From Akkermansia muciniphila (GTDB lineage Bacteria; Pseudomonadota; Gammaproteobacteria; Burkholderiales; Burkholderiaceae_C): a DNA stretch of 64,000 bases. The notes beneath the pieces are model-generated. The model had not been told where the DNA came from. It saw nothing but the letters and a program-made list of their open reading frames with translations, and did no database searches. The stretch covers positions 1-64,000 of the forward strand of contig CALQKH020000002.1 of the NCBI GenBank assembly GCA_943331105.2. Reading direction: 5' to 3'. Below are positions 40,301 through 49,048 of the stretch, piece by piece. Position 1 is the first letter of the stretch, and each line of letters starts with the position of its first letter. The position numbers were made by a program, and so were the translations under genes.

Positions 40301-41803
40301 CTATGCTGATGGTGTTGGATTGGATCGGATACGTGATCGAGCCGAGAGACCTGAGCCCATCAGCGTAGGGATTTCAATATCATCGGAAACCACTGGTTTG
40401 GCTTTGACCTTGGCCTTCACTTTGGGCTTGCCATCCAAAACGGCGACCTCTTCACTGGTTGGAGCAGTATAAGCCGCAGGAACAACCGTTTTTTTGCGCG
40501 TCACAGCACGTTTAGGCGTGTCCGCTAAAACCGCTGGAACAGACTCAGTCATCGGGTTCACACCCAACATCGGAGCAATGGGTGACAACGCCAAGGCCAC
40601 CAATTGTGAGGGCTCAAAACACTGCGCTGGTATAGAAATTCGACTGTCTCCCGCCACCGAGGAGACGGGCAGATTGTTTTCAGTCAAACCTTGCAACAAA
40701 GCCCATGGGTGAGCTGCTTCGTCCATCTTACTCAGCATCAATGAAGTCCACGATGTCACGGATTTTTGTAAGATTTTATGCACGCTGCTCACTGTCGCAT
40801 CAACGGGTAAAACAGCATGGCGAAACACTTGCGGGCAATTCAACTGCAAGAGTGCGGCTTGTGTTCCGAAATCTGCTCCGCAAGTATCGATCCACACTGT
40901 TTTGCCCTGCAAATCCTCCAACAATGTATTGAGCATGGCGGCGTCTGCCACACGGAAGCAGTCAACGCCCGATTGCGAAGCCAACAACTGCATCTGAGCC
41001 CAAGCACCGGGACGGTGGTCAGCAAAGCTCACCATGGCCTGTTTTTCTGGGCCAGCCCTTTGGGCCGAGGCCAAAGCCAGACGACCCACCATGGATGTTT
41101 TGCCAGATCCGGAAGGTCCACACAAAGCGTGTGCTACCGCAGGCTGCAACTCATAATCCGGACGTTTTAAAGAGGTGGTCAATAGCCGCTGCATGACCAC
41201 CATGGCCTCATCCTTGCTGTCCAAGGTCTGAATGCTGTCGGTCAACAGCGCCCTCAATGCAGCGGGAACGCCCGCTTCATTCATGGCCAAGAGTATGGTC
41301 TGAATTTCTGGCGAGAGTCTCAAGCCATCTTGCCAAGGCTGCATTTGACGCGACAAAGTGAACTCTTTGCGCAATGACGCCATCTCTTGCCGCAACATGT
41401 CCACAATCTCCAAACTTCTCTGGCTCTCGTGGGCGCTGTTCAAGCGTTCGCCATTTGTGACAGGTGGCAAGGCTGACACAGCCGTTGAGCTTGTCTGATT
41501 TGTTTTGAGTTCTGGCAACCCGTCTTCCGATACACCGATCTCCTGCTCCAAATTGACTTCGTCGAGCAATTGGGAAAACGGCACAAAGGGCATCTGAGCT
41601 TTGGATGTCGATGAAGATTCAGTGGTCGGCAAAGACGGGACGGCATCAGGCGACACCGCAGGATCGACATCGGTGGCGACGATCAACTCGATTTGATTGT
41701 CCAACCGTTGGCTCGAAATGATGAGAACGTCACTGCCATACAACTGAATGGCTTTTTCGTTGGCCGAACGGCTGTCACGAGCCAAAATGCGTTTGAGTTC
41801 CAT
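40301..41803 (-). CDS. flhF: Flagellar SRP-like GTPase FlhF
   Basis: FlhF positions flagella at the pole. The 500-residue protein has the N-terminal B domain (MELKRILARDSRSANEKAIQLYGSDVLII) and a long linker. The NG GTPase domain has P-loop GPSGSGKTSMVGRL; other G motifs deviate: DHRPGAWAQMQLLA, IDTCGAD for the usual DTAG, and SKMDEA for TKLDE. The Lys/Arg-rich C-terminal ~80 residues are an extension. The operon order flhA-flhF-flhG-fliA matches polar-flagellate bacteria. Confidence 0.92.
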   Translation of the reverse strand: MELKRILARDSRSANEKAIQLYGSDVLIISSQRLDNQIELIVATDVDPAVSPDAVPSLPTTESSSTSKAQMPFVPFSQLLDEVNLEQEIGVSEDGLPELKTNQTSSTAVSALPPVTNGERLNSAHESQRSLEIVDMLRQEMASLRKEFTLSRQMQPWQDGLRLSPEIQTILLAMNEAGVPAALRALLTDSIQTLDSKDEAMVVMQRLLTTSLKRPDYELQPAVAHALCGPSGSGKTSMVGRLALASAQRAGPEKQAMVSFADHRPGAWAQMQLLASQSGVDCFRVADAAMLNTLLEDLQGKTVWIDTCGADFGTQAALLQLNCPQVFRHAVLPVDATVSSVHKILQKSVTSWTSLMLSKMDEAAHPWALLQGLTENNLPVSSVAGDSRISIPAQCFEPSQLVALALSPIAPMLGVNPMTESVPAVLADTPKRAVTRKKTVVPAAYTAPTSEEVAVLDGKPKVKAKVKAKPVVSDDIEIPTLMGSGLSARSRIRSNPTPSA

Positions 41804-41809
41804 GGTCTA

Positions 41810-43927
41810 TCAAGCCTTGTTCGCTGAGGGGTTGTTTCTAGGGTCGGCGTGCACGGTGTTGATCACCTTGACGGGCTGGTCATCTGGGATTTCGCTGTAG
41901 GACAGCACCGTCAAATCGCTCACCCGATAACGCACGGCCTTGGACATCCAAGGACGTATGGCCGGCGAAACCACCAAAACGGCAGGCAGGCCCTGCTCCT
42001 CGGTGGTTCGTGTGCTGTCGCGCAATGCGGCAAACAGGCTTTCTGCCAAAGCCGGCTCCAACACCATGCCTGCAGAACCGTTGTTCTGCTGCAAGACATT
42101 GTGCAAAAGTTGCTCTAATTGCGGATCCAATGTCAAGACAGACAGGGTATCCCGACTCTCCAACAGGCCTTGCACAATCATCCGGCCCATCTTTGGGCGA
42201 ATCAGTTGCGCCAATTGATCTGGATCTTGCGTGCGACCGCAGACCTCGGTCAAAGCCTCCACCACGCTGCGCATGTCACGGATAGGGACAGACTCTTGCA
42301 AAAGGTTTTGTAAAGTCCTGGTCACTACGCCCAATGAGAGCTTTCCCGGCACCAGTTCTTCGACCAATTTGGGAGATTTCAGGGCCAATTTATCGAGCAA
42401 TTTTTGCGCCTCATCATGGCTGAGCAATTCGGAAGCGTTTTCTCTCAAAACTTTGTTCATGTGCGTGGCAATGGCGGTACTGGGGTCAACAACGGTGTAC
42501 CCCAGTGCACGGGCCTGATCCCGCCATGCAGGCTCAATCCAGACGGCCTCTAAACCGAACGCGGGCTCTTTGGTCGCTTGCCCCTCCACCTTGCCGTAAA
42601 CTTTGCCAGGGTTGATGGCCAACTCTCGGCCGACTTTGACCTCGCCCCGGCCACGCACCACACCGTTGAGAACGATGTGATAAGCATCGGGCTCCAGGTT
42701 CAGTGCATCCCGAATGCGCACGGGCTGAACCAAGAAACCTAACTCAGCCGAGAGTTTTTTGCGCACACCCTTCACACGGGTCATCAACTGCCCGCCCGAC
42801 TCCACGTTGACCAGCGGAATCAGACCGTAGCCGATTTCTAGACCGATCAAATCGACCTGCTCCACATCGTCCCAATCGAGCTCTTTAGGCGCCGTATTGA
42901 GCGCTGCAGGTGGCGCAGCTACCCCCTGCTCCAACAGTATTTGCTTGCGCATCACCATGAAGCCAACGCCAGCGGTGGCCGCTGCCAAGGTCAAAAAAAC
43001 CATGTGCGGCATGCCCGGAACCAAGCCCATCACCATCAAAATACCAGAGGAGATGAACAAGGCGGGAACGTTGGACAGTTGAGTGCTGGCCTGTTCAGTC
43101 ATCGACTCGGATGTGGTCACCCGCGTCACAATGATCGCCGTGGCCAAGGACATGAACAAGGCTGGAATTTGAGCCACCAGGCCATCGCCAATGGTCAGCA
43201 ACACATAGATACGGCTTGCTTCACCCACAGGCAGATCATGCTGGCCGATACCAATCGCCAAGCCGCCCACAATGTTGATGATCAAAATCAACAAGCCGGC
43301 CAAAGCATCACCGCTCACAAACTTTGAAGCACCATCCATGGAGCCAAAAAAGTCGGATTCCTGCGCCAATTCTTCTCTGCGTTTTTTGGCGGTTTCTTGA
43401 TCGATGACGCCTGCGTTCAAGTCCGCATCGATCGACATTTGCTTGCCTGGCATCGCATCCAAGGTGAATCGGGCGTTGACCTCTGAGACCCGACCAGCGC
43501 CTTTTGTCACCACGAAAAAGTTAACAATCATCAAGATCACGAAGATGATGAAACCCACGACATAGTTGCCGCCGATCACAAACTCACCGAAAGCGGCAAT
43601 CACTTTTCCGGCTGACTCTGGACCTTCATGACCGCTGACCAACACCACTCGAGTGGACGCCACGTTCAAAGCCAAACGCAGCATCGTGGCAAACAACAAA
43701 ACGGAGGGAAAGGATGAAAACTCCAAAGGCTTTCGCGTTCCAATGGCAATCATGATGACGACCAAGCCAATCATGATGTTGAACGTGAACAAAATGTCCA
43801 GCAGCAACGGCGGCAAAGGCACCACCAACATGGCCATGATCAACAAGACCAAAGCCGGCAAGCCCAAGCCTGCCAATTGAAAGCTGGAAAGGTTCTGCCG
43901 AATCGCTGACAGGCTCAAAGTGTTCAT
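41810..43927 (-). CDS. flhA: Flagellar export gate protein FlhA
   Basis: This 705-residue inner-membrane protein forms the export-gate ring of the flagellar type III apparatus. Eight N-terminal membrane segments include the FHIPEP motif region (GRVSEVNARFTLDAMPGKQMSIDADLNAG). A large cytoplasmic domain carries the RVRDALNLEPDAY-like segment (RIRDALNLEP) and LTEVCGRTQDPDQLAQLIRP. It heads the minus-strand operon, from a sigma-54 promoter at 43980-43995. Confidence 0.97.
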   Translation of the reverse strand: MNTLSLSAIRQNLSSFQLAGLGLPALVLLIMAMLVVPLPPLLLDILFTFNIMIGLVVIMIAIGTRKPLEFSSFPSVLLFATMLRLALNVASTRVVLVSGHEGPESAGKVIAAFGEFVIGGNYVVGFIIFVILMIVNFFVVTKGAGRVSEVNARFTLDAMPGKQMSIDADLNAGVIDQETAKKRREELAQESDFFGSMDGASKFVSGDALAGLLILIINIVGGLAIGIGQHDLPVGEASRIYVLLTIGDGLVAQIPALFMSLATAIIVTRVTTSESMTEQASTQLSNVPALFISSGILMVMGLVPGMPHMVFLTLAAATAGVGFMVMRKQILLEQGVAAPPAALNTAPKELDWDDVEQVDLIGLEIGYGLIPLVNVESGGQLMTRVKGVRKKLSAELGFLVQPVRIRDALNLEPDAYHIVLNGVVRGRGEVKVGRELAINPGKVYGKVEGQATKEPAFGLEAVWIEPAWRDQARALGYTVVDPSTAIATHMNKVLRENASELLSHDEAQKLLDKLALKSPKLVEELVPGKLSLGVVTRTLQNLLQESVPIRDMRSVVEALTEVCGRTQDPDQLAQLIRPKMGRMIVQGLLESRDTLSVLTLDPQLEQLLHNVLQQNNGSAGMVLEPALAESLFAALRDSTRTTEEQGLPAVLVVSPAIRPWMSKAVRYRVSDLTVLSYSEIPDDQPVKVINTVHADPRNNPSANKA

Positions 43928-43979
43928 GAAGTGATGGAATCAAACAAGGCGAAAAGGTGTGGGTTTTTCAACACCTTCA

Positions 43980-43995
43980 AGCAAGTCGCGTGCCA
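43980..43995 (-). promoter_or_regulatory. Sigma-54 promoter of the flhA-flhF-flhG-fliA operon
   Basis: On the minus strand: TGGCACG, 4 bp, TTGCT, an exact -24/-12 element. It lies about 53 bp upstream of the flhA ATG. The FleQ-like activator at 57605 is the obvious partner. Confidence 0.82.
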
Positions 43996-44042
43996 CATTG
44001 CCCTGCCTTGATCACAGACTTTTGACATGCTGCCCACAAAAC

Positions 44043-44058
44043 TGGTGCGCAAATTGCT
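44043..44058 (+). promoter_or_regulatory. Sigma-54 promoter of the fliK-fliLMNOPQR-flhB operon
   Basis: On the plus strand: TGGTGCG, 4 bp, TTGCT, keeping GG and GC at -24 and -12. It lies about 92 bp upstream of the fliK ATG, back to back with the flhA promoter 47 bp away. Confidence 0.72.
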
Positions 44059-44149
44059 GTGTCTGTAACGAAGGCGTTCAGCGGCAATGCATTGCCGCTA
44101 CCCAGAAAGTACAAAACCACCCTTACCTACCCGTTGAAGTGTGAATCCC

Positions 44150-45700
44150 ATGATCCTGACACCCATTGAAATTTCTACGCCCTCGCAAAGAAGCAGCACG
44201 CTCGAAAACAACCCGAGTGGCCCCGAACAATCTTCCAAAAATAGTACCCATGAATTCGGTTTTGTCATGAACACGCTTCAAAATCGTCAATCCGGCACCG
44301 AACCAACAAGCTCGACCGAAGAGTCTGTCACGCCCTATCTGACCACCTCGGATACTTTGACTGAACAGGCCCTGACCGACATGCTGAACCTGACGCCATC
44401 GACGGGCCATGCAGGTGAGGCCATGCTGCTGACAGCCACCCATCTCGGGCCACATTTGCAAGTCATCACGCCACAAACGGCCGCACCAGAAGGCCAAAGT
44501 TTGGAGGTTTTCGCACGCTCCCAAGGCCTCGATGAGGCGGCTCTGCAGTGGTTGATGCGCACATCCATGACCACCATGACCACGAGCACTGGCTCTGCAG
44601 ATTTGGCTGCTGCTGGCACTGCTGGAATCATGGGTGACGTCCCAGCTGGCGTCGCAACGGGTGTCGTATCTGGCGTCGCAACTGGCGTCATATCTGGCGC
44701 ACCAGCCGGCATGGCTAACCCCTTGTCTGGAGACCTGACAGGATCCAACAAGGCCATCAGTACCCAAGAGTTGCTGTCCTCCTTATCACCACAGTTGAGG
44801 ACCGATACAGGATCAATCCCGAGTCAGAACCTGAGCGCGGTACAAAGCACTGCCAATGAAATAAATTCTTTAGAAATAAATTTTCCAGAAGAAGTTGCTC
44901 AAATAACACACACCCAATTGAAGCTTCACCCCTCGGTGGAACAGCTGACTGCTTCATCGGCATTGGCAGCTGGTGTGACCAGCGCTTCAGATTGGCTGTT
45001 GGGCAACACCCTCGCGGTCAATGGGATCAAAACAAATGGCTTCATCAAAACAGATTCATCCTCCACAACTTTGGACTTGGGTGCGCTTGTACAAGCAGAC
45101 ATGCAAGGGACTCTGGAATTAATGGCCATGGACAGTTTTGCTTCAGGCCAAGAGTCAAACCCTCAAGGACAAGGCAGCCATAACGGCAGAGCAGACTCCA
45201 ACCCTGCCCCTCGCACCGAAGCCATAACCAACCCGTCAAGCTTGACCGAGCAAGACAGCGCCCAAAGACGCGAAAACATCAGCACCCTGGCCGAGAAAAT
45301 GGGCCAAGCCGTGGGACAACGGATTTTGTCCGAGCTTGAACGTGGGCAATGGCACCTCAAACTGTCACTTCGTCCGGCCACACTGGGCCATATTGAAGTA
45401 GAAATGCGCATGCGCAGTGGTGAAATGGATGCCGTATTCACCGCGCCACAGGCCTTGACCCGCGAACTACTGAATGAAGGTATGTCCAAACTCAAAGACA
45501 CCCTGAATCAAATGGGCATGGATGTTGCTTCACTCAAAGTAGACGATGGGCAAAGCCGTCAACGTGGCGGAGAGTCGACACCTGAACGGCAAGCCCAACT
45601 CAAGGACAATGCACCCACCGAATCGGCGGATGCGCCAGTGTCACCAACCGTTGTATCCAAAAACAAAATGGGCACCGATGGCTGGGATGTGCTGGTGTAA
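44150..45700 (+). CDS. fliK: Flagellar hook-length control protein FliK
   Basis: FliK measures hook length and switches export specificity through FlhB. The 516-residue protein has a long, low-complexity Ser/Thr-rich N-terminal ruler region. The conserved C-terminal Flg_hook domain includes ELERGQWHLKLSLRPATLGHIEVEMRM and LTRELLNEGMSKLKDTLNQMG. A GTG at 44141 is a possible alternative start. Two 24-bp DNA repeats (44648-44695) encode GVATGVVS GVATGVIS. It heads the plus-strand operon. Confidence 0.9.
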   Translation: MILTPIEISTPSQRSSTLENNPSGPEQSSKNSTHEFGFVMNTLQNRQSGTEPTSSTEESVTPYLTTSDTLTEQALTDMLNLTPSTGHAGEAMLLTATHLGPHLQVITPQTAAPEGQSLEVFARSQGLDEAALQWLMRTSMTTMTTSTGSADLAAAGTAGIMGDVPAGVATGVVSGVATGVISGAPAGMANPLSGDLTGSNKAISTQELLSSLSPQLRTDTGSIPSQNLSAVQSTANEINSLEINFPEEVAQITHTQLKLHPSVEQLTASSALAAGVTSASDWLLGNTLAVNGIKTNGFIKTDSSSTTLDLGALVQADMQGTLELMAMDSFASGQESNPQGQGSHNGRADSNPAPRTEAITNPSSLTEQDSAQRRENISTLAEKMGQAVGQRILSELERGQWHLKLSLRPATLGHIEVEMRMRSGEMDAVFTAPQALTRELLNEGMSKLKDTLNQMGMDVASLKVDDGQSRQRGGESTPERQAQLKDNAPTESADAPVSPTVVSKNKMGTDGWDVLV

Positions 45701-45723
45701 GCAATATTCAAGAAGGAATCAAC

Positions 45724-46305
45724 ATGGCTGATGAAGAAATTGAAGTCGAAGGCAAAAAGAAATCTCCTCTCATCAAGATCATCGTGATTGCCTTGGTGGC
45801 CATCTTGTTGCTGGTAGGCACCGTGGTCGGCACCTTGTTTGTGACCGGGTTTTTTGACAAAAAAGACACCGTTGCAGCCGAAGAAGCCCTGAAAAACCTC
45901 GAAAGCGGTGCGGCCAACAAGGCAGGCGCCTCTGCTGCAGATGCGGCCCCACAAAAAGTGGCCAAAGAATCACCCGAGCTCCAGCGCTTTGAAAACAGCT
46001 ACATGGAGCTGGAAAAGCCACTGGTTTCCAACCTGACCAATACCCGCAAGGTGATCCAGCTCAACCTGGCCATCATGACCCACTACGACGAACGGGTTTT
46101 CAAGAACGCCAAAAAACATGAGTTTGCTCTGCGCTCGGTGGCATTGGATGTCATGCGCCAAATGACTGAGGCCGACCTGGCCAAACCCGAATTTCGCAAA
46201 GATCTGGCAGCCAAAATCCGCGAAGAGATGAACGGTATTCTTCAGAAGTACGAAGACTTCGGCGGCATTGAAGAAGTCTATTTCACCAGCTTTGTGGTTC
46301 AGTGA
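45724..46305 (+). CDS. fliL: Flagellar basal body-associated protein FliL
   Basis: FliL associates with stators and supports torque. The 193-residue protein has a charged cytoplasmic start, one membrane helix (IIVIALVAILLLVGTVVGTLF, residues ~20-40), an Ala-rich linker and the periplasmic stomatin-like domain (KVIQLNLAIMTHYDERVF, VALDVMRQMTEADL) ending in YFTSFVVQ, typical of the family. AAGAAGGA precedes the ATG. Confidence 0.95.
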   Translation: MADEEIEVEGKKKSPLIKIIVIALVAILLLVGTVVGTLFVTGFFDKKDTVAAEEALKNLESGAANKAGASAADAAPQKVAKESPELQRFENSYMELEKPLVSNLTNTRKVIQLNLAIMTHYDERVFKNAKKHEFALRSVALDVMRQMTEADLAKPEFRKDLAAKIREEMNGILQKYEDFGGIEEVYFTSFVVQ

Positions 46306-46335
46306 ACACCTAGAAGTTAAAGCAGTGCATTGACC

Positions 46336-47334
46336 ATGTCTGATACCCAACCCCTGTTGTCCCCTGAAGAATTGGCCGCTTTGTCGGCGAGCCTCAGTGA
46401 CGGCACACTGGACAGCCAACCCGGCTACAACGTGGATGTCCAAGTTCGCAAGCACGACTTGGCTGCCGAAGACAGCAGTTTGGGCGTGAACGTCGCCTCA
46501 TTGGACATGATCAATGAGCGGTTCATTCGCATGTTCCGTTTGGGCATGCTGGAGGTGCTGCGCACCAGCCCCCGCATGAACCCCACCCGAACCCAAATGG
46601 TTCGCTTTGGGGACTATGTCAAAGAACTCAAAGCGCCCTTGTCAGTGAACATTGTTCGCATGAGCCCCTTCCGTGGCTATGCCATGGTGGTCATTGAACC
46701 GACTGTGGTGTTCAGTTCTCTGGACAGCTTTTTTGGTGGCTTCGGGCGTGGCGTAGGTCAACTGCCTGCGGGGCGACTATTTACCCCGACTGAAAGCCGC
46801 ATCATCAAGATCATCTTGCAGGTTTTCTTTCGTTCTTACAAAGAAGCATGGGCACCGCTGACCCCTGTGGATTTTGAGCACGTCAGCTCAGAGATCAATC
46901 CCCAATTTGCACAAATCGTGGATGAAAACGATTTGGTGATTTTGTGCCGCTTTGAATCCGAAATCACTTCGCAAGGCTCCGGCTTTGTCGACATGGTCAT
47001 TCCTTATGTGGCCCTTAAACCCGTGCGCGATCTGTTGCGCAGCCGCGTTCAAACCGGCGATGGCAACGAGGACTCAGACAAAGTCTGGCGTGAACAACTC
47101 ACGGATGCCGTGCATGACGCCGAATTGGAAATACAAATCCTGCTGGGCAAACTCAGCGTTTCACTCAGCCAGCTTCAGTCCATGCAACCGGGTGACATCC
47201 TGCCCTTCAAAAAGTCCGACTTTGCCCGCGCCATGATCGAAGACATGCCGGTCTACGACGTCGAAATCGGTGCCATGGGCAGCCAAGTGGCCGTCAAAAT
47301 TGTCAACGCCGTCAGCCCCAACACACCGGCCTGA
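46336..47334 (+). CDS. fliM: Flagellar motor switch protein FliM
   Basis: FliM forms the C-ring and binds phospho-CheY. The 332-residue protein begins MSDTQPLLSPEELAAL, the N-terminal peptide region; the CheC-like middle domain contains GYAMVVIEPTVVFSSLDSFFGG; the SpoA domain follows at the C-terminus. A TTG six bases upstream is in frame, but the ATG is chosen. It is followed by its partner fliN. Confidence 0.96.
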   Translation: MSDTQPLLSPEELAALSASLSDGTLDSQPGYNVDVQVRKHDLAAEDSSLGVNVASLDMINERFIRMFRLGMLEVLRTSPRMNPTRTQMVRFGDYVKELKAPLSVNIVRMSPFRGYAMVVIEPTVVFSSLDSFFGGFGRGVGQLPAGRLFTPTESRIIKIILQVFFRSYKEAWAPLTPVDFEHVSSEINPQFAQIVDENDLVILCRFESEITSQGSGFVDMVIPYVALKPVRDLLRSRVQTGDGNEDSDKVWREQLTDAVHDAELEIQILLGKLSVSLSQLQSMQPGDILPFKKSDFARAMIEDMPVYDVEIGAMGSQVAVKIVNAVSPNTPA

Positions 47335-47355
47335 TCTCCATTTCAAGGACCTCCC

Positions 47356-47667
47356 ATGAGCGAAATCACCGATCAAAACGAACCCCAGCTTGACGCCAGC
47401 GACAAGGGCCAGATACACACCGATGTCTTGCAAAACATACCGGTCACCTTGTCGATTGAAGTCGGGCGTGCACAGATCAAAATCAGAGATTTGATGCGAT
47501 TGACACAAGGCAGCGTGGTCGAACTCGATCGCATTGCGGGTGAACCCCTGGATCTCTTGGTCAACAACACCGTCGTCGCTCAAGGCGAAGTGGTTTTGGT
47601 CAATGACCGCTATGGCATCCGTTTGACGCGGGTTGTTCCTGCCTCTGAGCGTTTAGACAACCTCTGA
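47356..47667 (+). CDS. fliN: Flagellar motor switch protein FliN
   Basis: FliN completes the C-ring with FliM and FliG. This 103-residue protein is one SpoA domain: NIPVTLSIEVGRAQIKIRDLM, GSVVELDRIAGEPLDLLVNN and GEVVLVNDRYGIRLTRVV. The start has an AAGGACC ribosome-binding site. Confidence 0.96.
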   Translation: MSEITDQNEPQLDASDKGQIHTDVLQNIPVTLSIEVGRAQIKIRDLMRLTQGSVVELDRIAGEPLDLLVNNTVVAQGEVVLVNDRYGIRLTRVVPASERLDNL

Positions 47668-47686
47668 TCTTGATCACCTGCCCAAC

Positions 47687-47998
47687 ATGAACACCGGATG
47701 GACATTTTTCGACTGGCTGCAATATGCACTCAGCTTCGCCTTGGTCATTGGTTTGCTGCTGGCCTTGCTTTGGACTTTGCGAAAAATGCAAAACGGCTCG
47801 ACCATGTTGCGCAAAAAAAGCCAACGCATGCACACGGTTGAAACCCTTTCAGTAGGCCCTCGGCAAAAAATCTTGCTCATTCAAGTGGATGGTCAAGACG
47901 TGTTGGTGGGTGTGACAGCGCACCAAATGACCGCCCTTTCCCCTTGGCCTGGCTCCATGGCCATGCCAACTGACCTCTCCAAAGAAACCCCGCCATGA
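47687..47998 (+). CDS. fliO: Flagellar biosynthesis protein FliO
   Basis: FliO is a short bitopic membrane protein that helps assemble the FliP ring. The 103-residue protein has one helix (LQYALSFALVIGLLLALLWTL) followed by a basic linker and the domain HTVETLSVGPRQKILLIQVDGQDVLVGV, diagnostic of FliO. Its stop overlaps the fliP ATG. Confidence 0.93.
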   Translation: MNTGWTFFDWLQYALSFALVIGLLLALLWTLRKMQNGSTMLRKKSQRMHTVETLSVGPRQKILLIQVDGQDVLVGVTAHQMTALSPWPGSMAMPTDLSKETPP

Positions 47999-48747
47999 AG
48001 CGCCACCTCAGCCTTGGGCTGATCCTGACCTTGGTATTTGGTCTCTTGCCCATCCTGGCGCAAGCTGCACCCGAGCTGCCCGCCATCACCGCCACCAACA
48101 CCGCTCGCGGCACGCAGTACAGCCTGACACTGCAGCTGTTGGCCTTGATGACGACCTTGTCGGTCTTGCCATCTTTGTTGTTGATGATGACCGCTTTTGT
48201 GCGCATCGTGATCGTGATGTCCTTGCTGCGCCAAGCCTTGGGCACCGGCCAAACGCCACCCAACATGGTCATCGTGGGCTTGTCCCTGTTCTTGACCCTG
48301 TTTGTCATGACCCCAGTATTGACCGAGGTCTACCAAACCGCTTTGCTGCCTTATATGAACCAAGGCTTGAGTTTTGACAAAGCACTGGCCGCCGCCGAAA
48401 AACCCATTCGGGCATTCATGCTGCTGCAAACCCGTGAAGACGACATCGCCATGTTCATGGAGATCGCACGAAACACCAATTTCACCAGTCCGCAAGATGT
48501 CCCTTTCACCACTTTGGTGCCGGCATTCCTGACCTCCGAACTCAAAAGCGCCTTCACCATTGGCTTTCTGATCTACATCCCCTTCGTGGTCATCGACCTC
48601 ATCGTCGCCAGCGTGCTCATGTCCATGGGCATGATGATGTTGTCACCCATGATGATCTCCATGCCCTTCAAGCTGATGCTGTTTGTGCTGGTGGACGGCT
48701 GGAGCCTGATCATGGGATCGCTCGCTGGCAGCTTTGCCATGCCCTAA
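47995..48747 (+). CDS. fliP: Flagellar export gate protein FliP
   Basis: FliP forms the core export channel with FliQ and FliR. The 250-residue protein has a cleavable signal peptide (LGLILTLVFGLLPILAQA), then four membrane segments including TAFVRIVIVMSLLRQALGTGQTPPNMVI and VDGWSLIMGSLAGSF at the C-terminus, as in FliP. Coupled to fliO by overlap. Confidence 0.97.
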   Translation: MKRHLSLGLILTLVFGLLPILAQAAPELPAITATNTARGTQYSLTLQLLALMTTLSVLPSLLLMMTAFVRIVIVMSLLRQALGTGQTPPNMVIVGLSLFLTLFVMTPVLTEVYQTALLPYMNQGLSFDKALAAAEKPIRAFMLLQTREDDIAMFMEIARNTNFTSPQDVPFTTLVPAFLTSELKSAFTIGFLIYIPFVVIDLIVASVLMSMGMMMLSPMMISMPFKLMLFVLVDGWSLIMGSLAGSFAMP

Positions 48748-48759
48748 TAGACAAACACC

Positions 48760-49029
48760 ATGGACACCTCTACCGTCATCGATCTGAGCCGCCACGCCTT
48801 GTGGACCATTGCCTTGGTCAGTGCCCCACTCTTGCTGGTGGCCTTGGCCGTGGGCTTGATCATCGGCATCATCCAAGCAGCCACCTCCATCAACGAAATG
48901 ACGCTGAGCTTCATCCCCAAACTCATTGCCGAGGCTGTGGCGTTGCTGTTGTTTGGCGGTTGGATGATCAACACGTTGGTCGATTTCACGCGCAATATTT
49001 TTCAGCGCATTCCAACTCTGTTCCTTTGA
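48760..49029 (+). CDS. fliQ: Flagellar export gate protein FliQ
   Basis: This 89-residue two-helix membrane protein winds around the FliP/FliR gate. It contains the signature LVALAVGLIIGIIQAATSINEMTLSFIPKL. Confidence 0.95.
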   Translation: MDTSTVIDLSRHALWTIALVSAPLLLVALAVGLIIGIIQAATSINEMTLSFIPKLIAEAVALLLFGGWMINTLVDFTRNIFQRIPTLFL

Positions 49030-49048
49030 TCCGCTCTAGGGTGTCGCC

